In this document: positions 1 through 5,311 of the stretch, one piece after another
How positions within the stretch are numbered: position 1 is the first letter of the stretch
Layout: each line of letters opens with the position of its first letter
From: a virus
Strand: one strand, 5' to 3'
Length of the DNA stretch: 32,061 nt
IMG/VR virus record: IMGVR_UViG_3300042691_022461
Span: 1 to 32,061 of that record
Notes under the pieces: generated by a model
Databases searched by the model: none
The model's input: the letters and a program-made list of their open reading frames with translations, nothing else
Told to the model about the DNA's origin: nothing
Position numbers and translations under genes: made by a program

Positions 1-172
1 CTTCATAGAAAGTTTCATTATCATCTTTGTATGTTCTTATGGCTTCCCAACTATAATCTTCATTTTCATAGTGAGCACTTAATGATGTATGTATTTTTAC
101 ATCAAGGAATTCAGGTTGTGGTTCAGTTTCTCTAACATACCAAACACCATCAATTTGTATTCTGTCTTTCAT
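1..172 (-). CDS. Small phage-type protein, C-terminus beyond the window
   Basis: The reading frame starts at the ATG at 172 (MKDRIQIDGVWYVRETEPQP...) and stays open to base 1, so the C-terminus is missing. The start overlaps the stop of the upstream gene in an ATGA arrangement, which supports translational coupling within one minus-strand operon. The visible 57 residues are acidic and rich in aromatic residues (DGVWYV, HYENEDYSW) and show no signal peptide or membrane segment. I do not recognise the family. Short acidic proteins in overlapping chains like this are typical of accessory regions of large phages. Confidence 0.6.
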   Translation of the reverse strand, partial: MKDRIQIDGVWYVRETEPQPEFLDVKIHTSLSAHYENEDYSWEAIRTYKDDNETFYE

Positions 173-423
173 ATCCCTTTTCTTTTTAATTCAGTAATTT
201 CTTTATTTAAGTTTTCAATTAGTGGGATTAGTGCATTTAATCCACGTTCATACGCTTCAGATATTTTATGTTCAATTTGTTCTGCTTGCCATTTAGCACC
301 TTCTATAAAAGAATCATAATCTCTTACATTGCTATTAAAATACCTTTCTTCAGTATCTATTACTCTATTTACAGGAATATTACTATATTTTTTTGCAGCT
401 TCTTCAAGTTTTTCGTTTTTCAT
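169..423 (-). CDS. Small hypothetical protein, helical, phage-type
   Basis: An 84-residue protein starting at the ATG at 423, which overlaps the TGA of the gene before it (ATGA). It also overlaps the next gene by ATGA at its own end. The middle part (DYDSFIEGAKWQAEQIE) resembles a stretch often seen in small Bacteroidota phage proteins. The rest is predicted helical and charged (LIENLNKEITELKRK), compatible with a short coiled coil. There is no signal peptide and no catalytic motif. The function is unknown. Gene order and coupling suggest co-expression with the neighbouring small genes. Confidence 0.65.
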   Translation of the reverse strand: MKNEKLEEAAKKYSNIPVNRVIDTEERYFNSNVRDYDSFIEGAKWQAEQIEHKISEAYERGLNALIPLIENLNKEITELKRKGI

Positions 424-1181
424 AATGGAAATTTATAATTAATTAAATACTCTAAAATTTCTTCTTTTGAATTATTTTTAAAAAAGTGTATCCATTCTTC
501 TCTATCGATGTTTTCTTCAACTTTTTTCAATGTTTCTTGTTTAGGTTCATTTGGCATTGCGTGGTAAGGTAAAACTTCAGTACTTGAAAATAAATGTCCT
601 CCTCCTTTTTCTTCTTCTCTAACTATGTGGGTCTGTTTGGCTACATCATACCCAATATAAGTTCCTTTTGACCAATTTGAAAATACTTTAATCCAAACTT
701 CTTCACCTTGTGTTGGATTCCATTCTTGTTTAGGTTCTTCTTGTGGAAAAACAATTTCATATCTTAAAACATTATCATAACCTCTACATCTAAAATTATT
801 ACAATCTTCTACACCACAATTTTCGCATATCCGTTGTTTTTCAACTTCAACCTCCTCACAACTTGGATTCTTTACATACCACTCCAAGAATGTTTCATCA
901 ATAGCTTGAACACCATCTTCAATAAGTTGAGGGTCTGTTGTTAGGATGATTTTTTTAAATACAGCGCCAACAATATTTTCAATACATTTATGTATTTTTT
1001 TTCCTTGATATAGTGTCCATTCTCCTGCTTTAGGTTTCTCATCATTGGTGATGTAGATGTTATAATCTATATGGTCAGAAATACCTCTATTATGGTCAGA
1101 AACTACATAATACTTAGTATTGGGTGATTTAGCTAAACTACCTGTTCCTTTGTCTGTTGGTAATACGTGTATGTTTTTCAT
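420..1181 (-). CDS. Hypothetical phage protein with a Cys cluster
   Basis: The start is placed at ATG 1181 (MKNIHVLPTDKG...), one base after the stop of the gene upstream. An in-frame ATG at 1205 would overlap that gene by 23 bp and is less likely. The 253-residue product has a domain with WTLYQGKKIHKC...KKIILTTDPQLI, a middle CENC-GVEDC-NNFRC cluster that could bind zinc, then EEVWIKVFSNWSKGTYIGYD, which looks like a small beta domain. The gene at 4268-4861 shares the scheme of a status/date-like N-terminus, IHKC, then KKIIA(T/N), so the two are probably distant paralogues. No enzyme motif is seen. Function unknown. Confidence 0.7.
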   Translation of the reverse strand: MKNIHVLPTDKGTGSLAKSPNTKYYVVSDHNRGISDHIDYNIYITNDEKPKAGEWTLYQGKKIHKCIENIVGAVFKKIILTTDPQLIEDGVQAIDETFLEWYVKNPSCEEVEVEKQRICENCGVEDCNNFRCRGYDNVLRYEIVFPQEEPKQEWNPTQGEEVWIKVFSNWSKGTYIGYDVAKQTHIVREEEKGGGHLFSSTEVLPYHAMPNEPKQETLKKVEENIDREEWIHFFKNNSKEEILEYLINYKFPL

Positions 1182-1182
1182 A

Positions 1183-1569
1183 TTATTTGTTTTTAACTTT
1201 ATCAATCAATATATTAATTAGAACATCTTCAGCCTCCTCATAAGTTCCATAATAATCATCATAAATTTTATCTTTGAATCCCTCCCATATACAATATGTG
1301 AATATGTTTGTCATATCAAAACCCCCTTCAATGAGTCCAATGATATTATATTTCTCTCTGAACCATCGTAGAACTTGTTGTTTGAGTGGAGCTAATAAGG
1401 AAAATTTATAACCAATATTTATTTCATCATCTAATCTATAAAATTCAGTTTTTTCAACAAATTTCCAATCTTTCCCATTTAATGTATAATAATACCCAAA
1501 ACAAGGTTCATTGAATCCAATTTCTTTAAGTTCTAATGCTTGTTCGTATGATACAAATAAGTCTTTCAT
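1183..1569 (-). CDS. Tandem paralogue 3 of a phage family (F-VSYEQAL-LKE)
   Basis: A 128-residue protein beginning MKDLFVSYEQALELKEIGF, with the conserved order VSYEqA-LKE-GF(D/N)EPC, then LKQQVLRWFREKY near residue 75, then YEEAEDVLINILID at the C-terminus. The two genes upstream (1569-1964 and 1966-2376) keep the same blocks, so the three arose by tandem duplication. The middle segments differ most. Stop and start overlap by one base with the gene upstream (TAATG). No catalytic residues stand out. The family occurs, in my experience, only as unannotated phage proteins. Function unknown. Confidence 0.75.
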   Translation of the reverse strand: MKDLFVSYEQALELKEIGFNEPCFGYYYTLNGKDWKFVEKTEFYRLDDEINIGYKFSLLAPLKQQVLRWFREKYNIIGLIEGGFDMTNIFTYCIWEGFKDKIYDDYYGTYEEAEDVLINILIDKVKNK

Positions 1570-1964
1570 TATGGTTTGTTTTTAATGATTTCAATTAACT
1601 TGGTTATACAAGCATCTTCAGCTTCTTCTAAATTATCAAATAATAATTTGTCATCACAATTTTTAATTTCATATGAGTATTTTGTGTCAGTTTCTTTTGG
1701 GTCACTTATACTCAGTATCCAACTATTCAATCCTTGTTTTTCCATAAACCATACATAAACTTGTTGTTTGAGTGGTATTTCAACAAACCTATCATCAAAC
1801 TTCTCTTTCATTATATCACCAACATCAACACCTTCAACATCAAGAACATCCATAAACTTCCACAAAATATGTCCGTTTGGATTACCAACTTTTAAACAAG
1901 GTTCATCAAATTCAAGTTCTTTAAGTTGGAGTGCTTGTTCATAAGATACAAATAAATCTTTCAT
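1569..1964 (-). CDS. Tandem paralogue 2 of the VSYEQAL family
   Basis: A 131-residue protein with MKDLFVSYEQALQLKELEFDEPC at the N-terminus, LKQQVYVWFMEKQG in the middle and LEEAEDACITKLIEIIKNKP at the C-terminus. These are the blocks shared with its two tandem neighbours. Its 3' end, encoding IIKNKP followed by TAA and then ATG, is nearly repeated at 2376-2417, where a fourth copy seems to have been lost. The start codon lies one base from the preceding stop. No signal peptide and no recognised enzyme motif. Function unknown. Confidence 0.75.
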   Translation of the reverse strand: MKDLFVSYEQALQLKELEFDEPCLKVGNPNGHILWKFMDVLDVEGVDVGDIMKEKFDDRFVEIPLKQQVYVWFMEKQGLNSWILSISDPKETDTKYSYEIKNCDDKLLFDNLEEAEDACITKLIEIIKNKP

Positions 1965-1965
1965 A

Positions 1966-2376
1966 TTATTTCTCTTTTATAACTTCAATTAATTTATTAA
2001 TACAAGCATCTTCAGCTTCTTCATAAGAATTATATCCTCTTTGTATAGGTTTATCAGCTCTTCCATCTTCAACAAAATAACTGATTAAAAAACCAAATGT
2101 CTTATTATCATCAACAAATATCTCACAATAATAATCATATTTCTCACGAAACCATTTGAAGACTTGTGATGATGTTGGTAATCCAATGTTCTCAACTTTG
2201 GATTTCCAAATTTGGGCACTCCATTCTTCGTGACTATTTGTAATTGGACTTCTTTGTTCTGAAAAACAATATCTGACATCTTCATCAGGCATATTATACC
2301 AAGCCCAGCAAAGTTCATCAAAACCTAGTTCTTTCAACTCAATAGCTTTTTCGTATGATACGAATTGATTTTCCAT
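1966..2376 (-). CDS. Tandem paralogue 1 of the VSYEQAL family
   Basis: A 136-residue protein (MENQFVSYEKAIELKELGFDE...) with SSQVFKWFREKYDYY in the middle and YNSYEEAEDACINKLIEVIKEK at the end, matching the other two tandem copies. The ATG at 2376 shares a base with the TAA that closes the vestigial fourth reading frame at 2376-2417. The product is acidic, soluble and lacks recognised motifs. The rapid divergence of the central part between copies suggests different partners or targets for each, but this is inference. Confidence 0.75.
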   Translation of the reverse strand: MENQFVSYEKAIELKELGFDELCWAWYNMPDEDVRYCFSEQRSPITNSHEEWSAQIWKSKVENIGLPTSSQVFKWFREKYDYYCEIFVDDNKTFGFLISYFVEDGRADKPIQRGYNSYEEAEDACINKLIEVIKEK

Positions 2377-2417
2377 TATGGTTTGTTTTTAACGATTTCA
2401 ATTACTTCATTATACAT
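2376..2417 (-). pseudogene. Fragment of a fourth VSYEQAL paralogue (C-terminal end only)
   Basis: Between two intact genes the minus strand reads NEVIEIVKNKP followed by TAA. This matches the last residues of the tandem paralogues (TKLIEIIKNKP and INKLIEVIKEK), and the DNA matches 1569-1605 closely. No upstream part of the family is present; the unrelated gene 2419-2652 follows directly. It looks like the scar of a deletion or of replacement of a fourth tandem copy by recombination. Confidence 0.5.
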
Positions 2418-2418
2418 T

Positions 2419-2652
2419 TTACCCCTCAGAAACCTTTGATTTTAAAAACTGCATTTTAATAAATGCAACCTCACCATTATCGGAAATCATTCTTAAAAGA
2501 TTCTCTGAATGTTTAACCATTTCTTCTTCAGAAAAATATTTTTCCATATACCAACGAAGTTCATCTTCTTTCTTCTGAAGAAGTTTTTTTACTTCAATGA
2601 AAATTAAATCTTCATTTGATTTGAGCTTTTTAATATCGTATATATTTTCCAT
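2419..2652 (-). CDS. Small hypothetical protein
   Basis: A 77-residue charged, helix-rich protein (MENIYDIKKLKSNEDLIFIEVKKLL...). It contains KKEDELRWYMEKYFSEEEMVKHSENLLRM, in which the RWYMEKYFSEEE stretch vaguely recalls the WFREKY block of the neighbouring VSYEQAL family. No signal peptide, membrane span or catalytic motif. It ends just before the fragment of the fourth family copy, so it may have replaced that copy's 5' part. The function is unknown. Confidence 0.6.
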   Translation of the reverse strand: MENIYDIKKLKSNEDLIFIEVKKLLQKKEDELRWYMEKYFSEEEMVKHSENLLRMISDNGEVAFIKMQFLKSKVSEG

Positions 2653-2687
2653 ATTATTGTTTTTTTTTGTTAGGACAAAGATATGAT

Positions 2688-2939
2688 TTAATCCTCAATT
2701 TCCAAAATGTAATTTGAGTTTTTGGTTGAAAATATTAATTTATTCCCATCTTTGGTGAATGAGGTAATTTCTGTGGTTAACCAAGTATAACTGAAATGAT
2801 GGGGATCAATCATAACTGACCTACCTTCAGCTGGTTCATCGTGTTTATTGGAAAATCTTCCATATTCATCCCATTCAATGAATTTCACTTGTTCACCTAT
2901 TATGGTTTTATTGTCTTTTTCTCTGGTTAATCTGTACAT
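2688..2939 (-). CDS. Small hypothetical phage protein
   Basis: An 83-residue protein starting at ATG 2939, which overlaps the previous stop by one base (TAATG). The sequence (YRLTREKDNKTIIGEQVKFIEW..., MIDPHHFSYTWLTTEITSF, NKLIFSTKNSNYILEIE) has alternating hydrophobic residues and is probably an all-beta small domain. No cysteine cluster or catalytic pattern. Part of the minus-strand chain of small genes. I do not recognise a named family. Confidence 0.65.
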   Translation of the reverse strand: MYRLTREKDNKTIIGEQVKFIEWDEYGRFSNKHDEPAEGRSVMIDPHHFSYTWLTTEITSFTKDGNKLIFSTKNSNYILEIED

Positions 2940-3079
2940 TATATTAATTTTTCTAAGTTTTCTTTAAGTTTTTTTATTTGTTGGGATAGTTTAATTCTAG
3001 TAAAAGTATCGGAGGAATTATCCCTTTTATCAGTTAACTTTTTAATTTCTAACTCAATTTTTTCTTTTTCAGTTTTCAT
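2939..3079 (-). CDS. Very small coiled-coil protein
   Basis: The start is placed at ATG 3079, giving a 46-residue, strongly charged, helical product (MKTEKEKIELEIKKLTDKRD..., ending LKENLEKLI) that fits a short coiled coil. The frame remains open upstream to 3193, but that part runs through the tRNA-like element at 3095-3240 and is not expected to be translated. The ATG lies 15 nt downstream of the predicted 3' end of that element, with an A-rich leader between. Function unknown. Confidence 0.5.
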   Translation of the reverse strand: MKTEKEKIELEIKKLTDKRDNSSDTFTRIKLSQQIKKLKENLEKLI

Positions 3080-3094
3080 TTTTATAATTTTTTG

Positions 3095-3240
3095 TAGTCC
3101 TGACAGGATTCGAACCTGTAATTGTGAAAGGCGAGTCTCTGAAATTTCATTAGGTTTTCCCATTACAGGAGTTAGGTTTATACCACTCGTCATTTACTCA
3201 CTTTGCTTTGGCATAGCGTATACCATTACGCAACAGGACT
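3095..3240 (-). tRNA. tRNA-like element 1, over-long centre
   Basis: On the minus strand the 5' AGTCCTG pairs with 3' CAGGACT over 7 bp. The D-arm (GCGT-AATGGTAT-ACGC) and T-arm (ACAGG-TTCGAAT-CCTGT) are canonical and the discriminator is A; CCA is not encoded. The element is 146 nt instead of about 75. After the D-arm, ATGCC pairs with GGTAT but encloses 25 nt instead of a 7-nt anticodon loop, and about 60 nt separate that stem from the T-arm. A CTTTCAC near the T-arm resembles a Glu anticodon loop but has no paired stem. It may be a degenerate tRNA, an intron-containing tRNA, or a processing element. Its 3' end is 15 nt before the ATG at 3079. Confidence 0.5.
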
Positions 3241-3255
3241 TTATAAGTAATAAAA

Positions 3256-3411
3256 TTAAACATCTTGAAGAAATACCAAATCATCCGAGTGATAAATCTT
3301 CCCATCTTCAACACCAAGCCAATGTCCTGCAGGTATTCCAAATTCAAAACTCTTTGTCATCTTTACATAAAAAGATTTATCATTGGGTTTCAATCTAACT
3401 AACTTTATCAT
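3256..3411 (-). CDS. Very small hypothetical protein (51 aa)
   Basis: Read directly from the minus strand: ATG at 3411, TAA at 3256. The product (MIKLVRLKPNDKSFYVKMTK..., ...GHWLGVEDGKIYHSDDLVFL) is probably a small beta protein. It lies between two tRNA-like elements, and its ATG is 20 nt downstream of the end of element 2 after an A-rich leader. The clear codon structure and the conserved-looking GIPAGHWLGVEDGKIYHSDD support a real gene. Function unknown. Confidence 0.5.
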   Translation of the reverse strand: MIKLVRLKPNDKSFYVKMTKSFEFGIPAGHWLGVEDGKIYHSDDLVFLQDV

Positions 3412-3431
3412 AATGTTTATTTTATTTTTTG

Positions 3432-3556
3432 TTGTCCTGACAGGATTCGAACCTGTATCTCAGATTAACCTGACACCCACTTTCAAAGTTAGCTACTCTT
3501 TGTAGTTAGGACTGAGAATCGTCTACTATTGCGTCTACCATTTCCGCCACAGGACT
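3432..3556 (-). tRNA. tRNA-like element 2, Leu-like D-arm, over-long centre
   Basis: The minus strand has AGTCCTG at the 5' end and CAGGACA at the 3' end (first pair mismatched), a Leu-type D region (TGGCGGAAATGGTAGACGC), and the same T-arm as element 1 (ACAGG-TTCGAAT-CCTGT). A TCAG-GTTAAT-CTGA hairpin before the T-arm resembles a class II variable arm. The whole is about 124 nt, 35-40 nt longer than a Leu tRNA. The only nearby stem after the D-arm, TAGT with ACTA, encloses about 18 nt, and an extra CAAAG-CTTTG hairpin follows. It may be an intron-bearing or degenerate tRNA-Leu, or a processing element. Confidence 0.5.
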
Positions 3557-3580
3557 ATTAAAGTTTCGCAAACATTTGTG

Positions 3581-3805
3581 TTAGCGAGAATATTTAGCCA
3601 ACAACTCCCATTCAACTTCTTTTCCAGTAGTTATCTTTATTAACTCAGCTACATCACCAAGTAACATATAAGGTGTACTTAAATGTGCATCACAATAGGT
3701 TTCTTGAACGTGCTTTACTGCTTTATCAAAAATACTCTCGCTAACATCGTCTATATTCAATTGAGGGGTTTCTCCTTCATTCAAGTTTTGTTCTTCTAAG
3801 CTCAT
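3581..3805 (-). CDS. Small hypothetical protein
   Basis: A 74-residue acidic protein (MSLEEQNLNEGETPQLNIDD...) with an acidic, disordered N-terminal third followed by a helical part (IFDKAVKHVQETYCDAHLST, then MLLGDVAELIKITTGKEVEWELLAKYS). There is a single Cys and no catalytic pattern. It lies between tRNA-like element 2 (downstream) and the gene at 3826-4131 (upstream, 20 bp apart). Function unknown. Confidence 0.6.
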   Translation of the reverse strand: MSLEEQNLNEGETPQLNIDDVSESIFDKAVKHVQETYCDAHLSTPYMLLGDVAELIKITTGKEVEWELLAKYSR

Positions 3806-3825
3806 TTTATCTTAATTTAAAGTTT

Positions 3826-4131
3826 TCAATTTTTATATTTTTCAACCCAATTATCGTAAGTTAATAAATTTTCGGATAACCACTTCTTAGCTTTTTCTTG
3901 TCTTTCCAATATTTTATCTTTGACACCTTTTTGCTCAAATGAACCATCCAACATCATATCTATAAACACTCTCTCGTGTGGATGCCAAAAACTATATCTT
4001 GTATCTCTATCTCGTTCTGAGATATAATTGCAATAATCTTGATAGTCCATTTTAACTGAACATAAATCAGAAAATTTATCGACAATACTTTTCATATAGT
4101 CTTCATATTCCTTTTGATATTCTTTTTCCAT
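3826..4131 (-). CDS. Small hypothetical protein, charged
   Basis: A 101-residue protein (MEKEYQKEYEDYMKSIVDKF...) rich in Tyr, Lys and acidic residues, with SERDRDTRYSFWHPHERVFIDMM in the middle and a helical C-terminus ending WVEKYKN. The ATG at 4131 lies 23 nt after the 3' end of tRNA-like element 3, with a leader of almost only A and T. No membrane segment or named domain recognised. Function unknown. Confidence 0.6.
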   Translation of the reverse strand: MEKEYQKEYEDYMKSIVDKFSDLCSVKMDYQDYCNYISERDRDTRYSFWHPHERVFIDMMLDGSFEQKGVKDKILERQEKAKKWLSENLLTYDNWVEKYKN

Positions 4132-4154
4132 AACTTTTATTTTTTAATTTTTTG

Positions 4155-4225
4155 TAGTCCTGACAGGATTCGAACCTGCACAATGATTTTTTTTCTCAAG
4201 CGTTTTCCAATTTCGCCACAGGACT
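4155..4225 (-). tRNA. tRNA-like element 3, normal length but poor anticodon arm
   Basis: About 71 nt on the minus strand. The acceptor AGTCCTG/CAGGACT and the T-arm (GCAGG-TTCGAAT-CCTGT) are the same as in element 1, and the D-arm is GCG-AAATTGGAAAA-CGC. The anticodon arm region consists of TTGAG, eight A residues, then TCATTGT. At best TGA pairs with TCA around a nine-base poly-A loop, so no decoding anticodon with U33 can be assigned. The terminal modules are kept while the decoding part is not. The element lies 23 nt before the ATG at 4131. Confidence 0.45.
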
Positions 4226-4267
4226 ATTGTGTCACAAAATTACAATTTGATTTTCTTATTTCAAAAT

Positions 4268-4861
4268 TTAATCAAAAATATATTTTCCCACCCATTGAGT
4301 AAGACCTTGTGAATTAGTAATAATTGAGTGTATCATATAGCAACCATCATTATCATTTAATCCTGTTATTTCGGGTAATGAATCTGCTATTTTATTAGTT
4401 TTTGGATTATACCAAACCATTTCACATTCAAACCCAATAGGATATTTTGGTTGTTGGAGGGATTGGATGATTTCATCTTCAGAGTATTTGTATTTTGGTT
4501 CTTTACCATCAAAAGCGTATGGATGTTTTTGAATACCCATCCTGATAGCCTTCCTCAAATCCTCCTCTGTGTATTGATATTCATCAAAACCTATTGGTTC
4601 AATTGATGGCAATAAATCTATACCTTCAAGTGTAGGTGCATTGTTGAGTGGTAGATTTGCTATGATTTTTTTACAATCAGATTTAGTAATTTCTACTGCA
4701 TCCCTACCTTCCCAGCTTTTATCAATTAAATTGTTTTCAAAAACAGCTGTACATTTATGGATAGTTCCTCTTGGGATAGATATAAACCAATCACCTTCCG
4801 TAATCTTACTATCATCTACAACAAGTAGATAGTTTTCTGTTTGAATTATTTTGTGTTTCAT
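4268..4861 (-). CDS. Hypothetical phage protein, distant paralogue of 420-1181
   Basis: A 197-residue protein (MKHKIIQTENYLLVVDDSKI...). The first 70 residues contain GDWFISIPRGTIHKCTAV and DCKKIIANLPLNNAPTLEGI, parallel to GEWTLYQGKKIHKC and KKIILTTDPQLIEDG in 420-1181. The middle has YQYTEEDLRKAIRMG, a helix seen in many small phage proteins, and the end (GLNDNDGCYMIHSIITN...) looks beta-rich. The first gene of this minus-strand block; no promoter box was recognised upstream. Function unknown. Confidence 0.7.
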   Translation of the reverse strand: MKHKIIQTENYLLVVDDSKITEGDWFISIPRGTIHKCTAVFENNLIDKSWEGRDAVEITKSDCKKIIANLPLNNAPTLEGIDLLPSIEPIGFDEYQYTEEDLRKAIRMGIQKHPYAFDGKEPKYKYSEDEIIQSLQQPKYPIGFECEMVWYNPKTNKIADSLPEITGLNDNDGCYMIHSIITNSQGLTQWVGKYIFD

Positions 4862-4957
4862 AGTCTATTAATTTTTTACAAAAATAGACACACCAATTGA
4901 CATTTCCAAACAATAATCAAAAAATATTTTGGGAATAGATGTTTTTGTTATTTTAAA

Positions 4958-4966
4958 ATATTTATA
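4958..4966 (+). promoter_or_regulatory. ATATTTATA box before the tagged gene at 4995
   Basis: An exact ATATTTATA ends 28 nt before the ATG at 4995, followed by an A-rich leader. The same 9-mer lies upstream of many genes in this window in the same orientation. A promoter role is inferred from position and recurrence. Confidence 0.4.
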
Positions 4967-4994
4967 TTTAAATAAAAACACAAAAAAAAAAACA

Positions 4995-5270
4995 ATGAAA
5001 AAGATAGTAAAACTAACTGAAACAGATTTAACTAAATTGGTTAAAAGAGTAATCAAAGAAGATGAAGATACTTTTATGGATTATGAAGATAGATTAAATA
5101 TTATAGAAGGTAATTTGGATGAAATTAAATACTTATTTAGCCGTATTGAGGATGAACTTCTTCAAATGGAAGAAGAAATAAATGATGATGATAATTTAGA
5201 CGATGATGAAAAAGAGGGTCTAATGATTTATGCCGGTGATTTATATCGTAGATGTACATCAAGGAAATAA
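4995..5270 (+). CDS. Tagged small acidic protein with N-terminal RVIKE module
   Basis: The start is set at ATG 4995 because the product then begins MKKIVKLTETDLTKL and reaches RVIKE at residue 22, nearly the same N-terminus as proteins at 27692, 29568 and 29983. An earlier in-frame ATG (4929) would place 22 unrelated residues before the module and lies upstream of the promoter-like box. The module is basic and amphipathic; what follows is acidic and helical (DYEDRLNIIEGNLDEIKYLF..., EEEINDDDNLDDDEKEG). 91 residues. The (I/L)xE end of the module fits a prohead-protease site, so a head-packaged protein is inferred. Molecular role unknown. Confidence 0.75.
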   Translation: MKKIVKLTETDLTKLVKRVIKEDEDTFMDYEDRLNIIEGNLDEIKYLFSRIEDELLQMEEEINDDDNLDDDEKEGLMIYAGDLYRRCTSRK

Positions 5271-5283
5271 CGTTAAATATCAA

Positions 5284-5310
5284 ATCCCCATCTCTAAGGT
5301 GGGGTTTTTT
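5284..5310 (+). terminator. Rho-independent terminator after 4995-5270
   Basis: CCCCA, a 9-nt middle part and TGGGG form a hairpin followed by six T residues. It lies between two convergent genes. On the minus strand the trailing T-run is weak, so it acts mainly on the plus-strand transcript. Confidence 0.75.
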
Positions 5311-5311
5311 A

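Noticed and set aside
3095-3193. Longer protein start at 3193 for the coiled-coil gene
   Set aside because: The extra 38 codons lie inside the tRNA-like element, whose acceptor, D and T arms are well formed; the ATG at 3079 is preceded by an A-rich leader like other genes.
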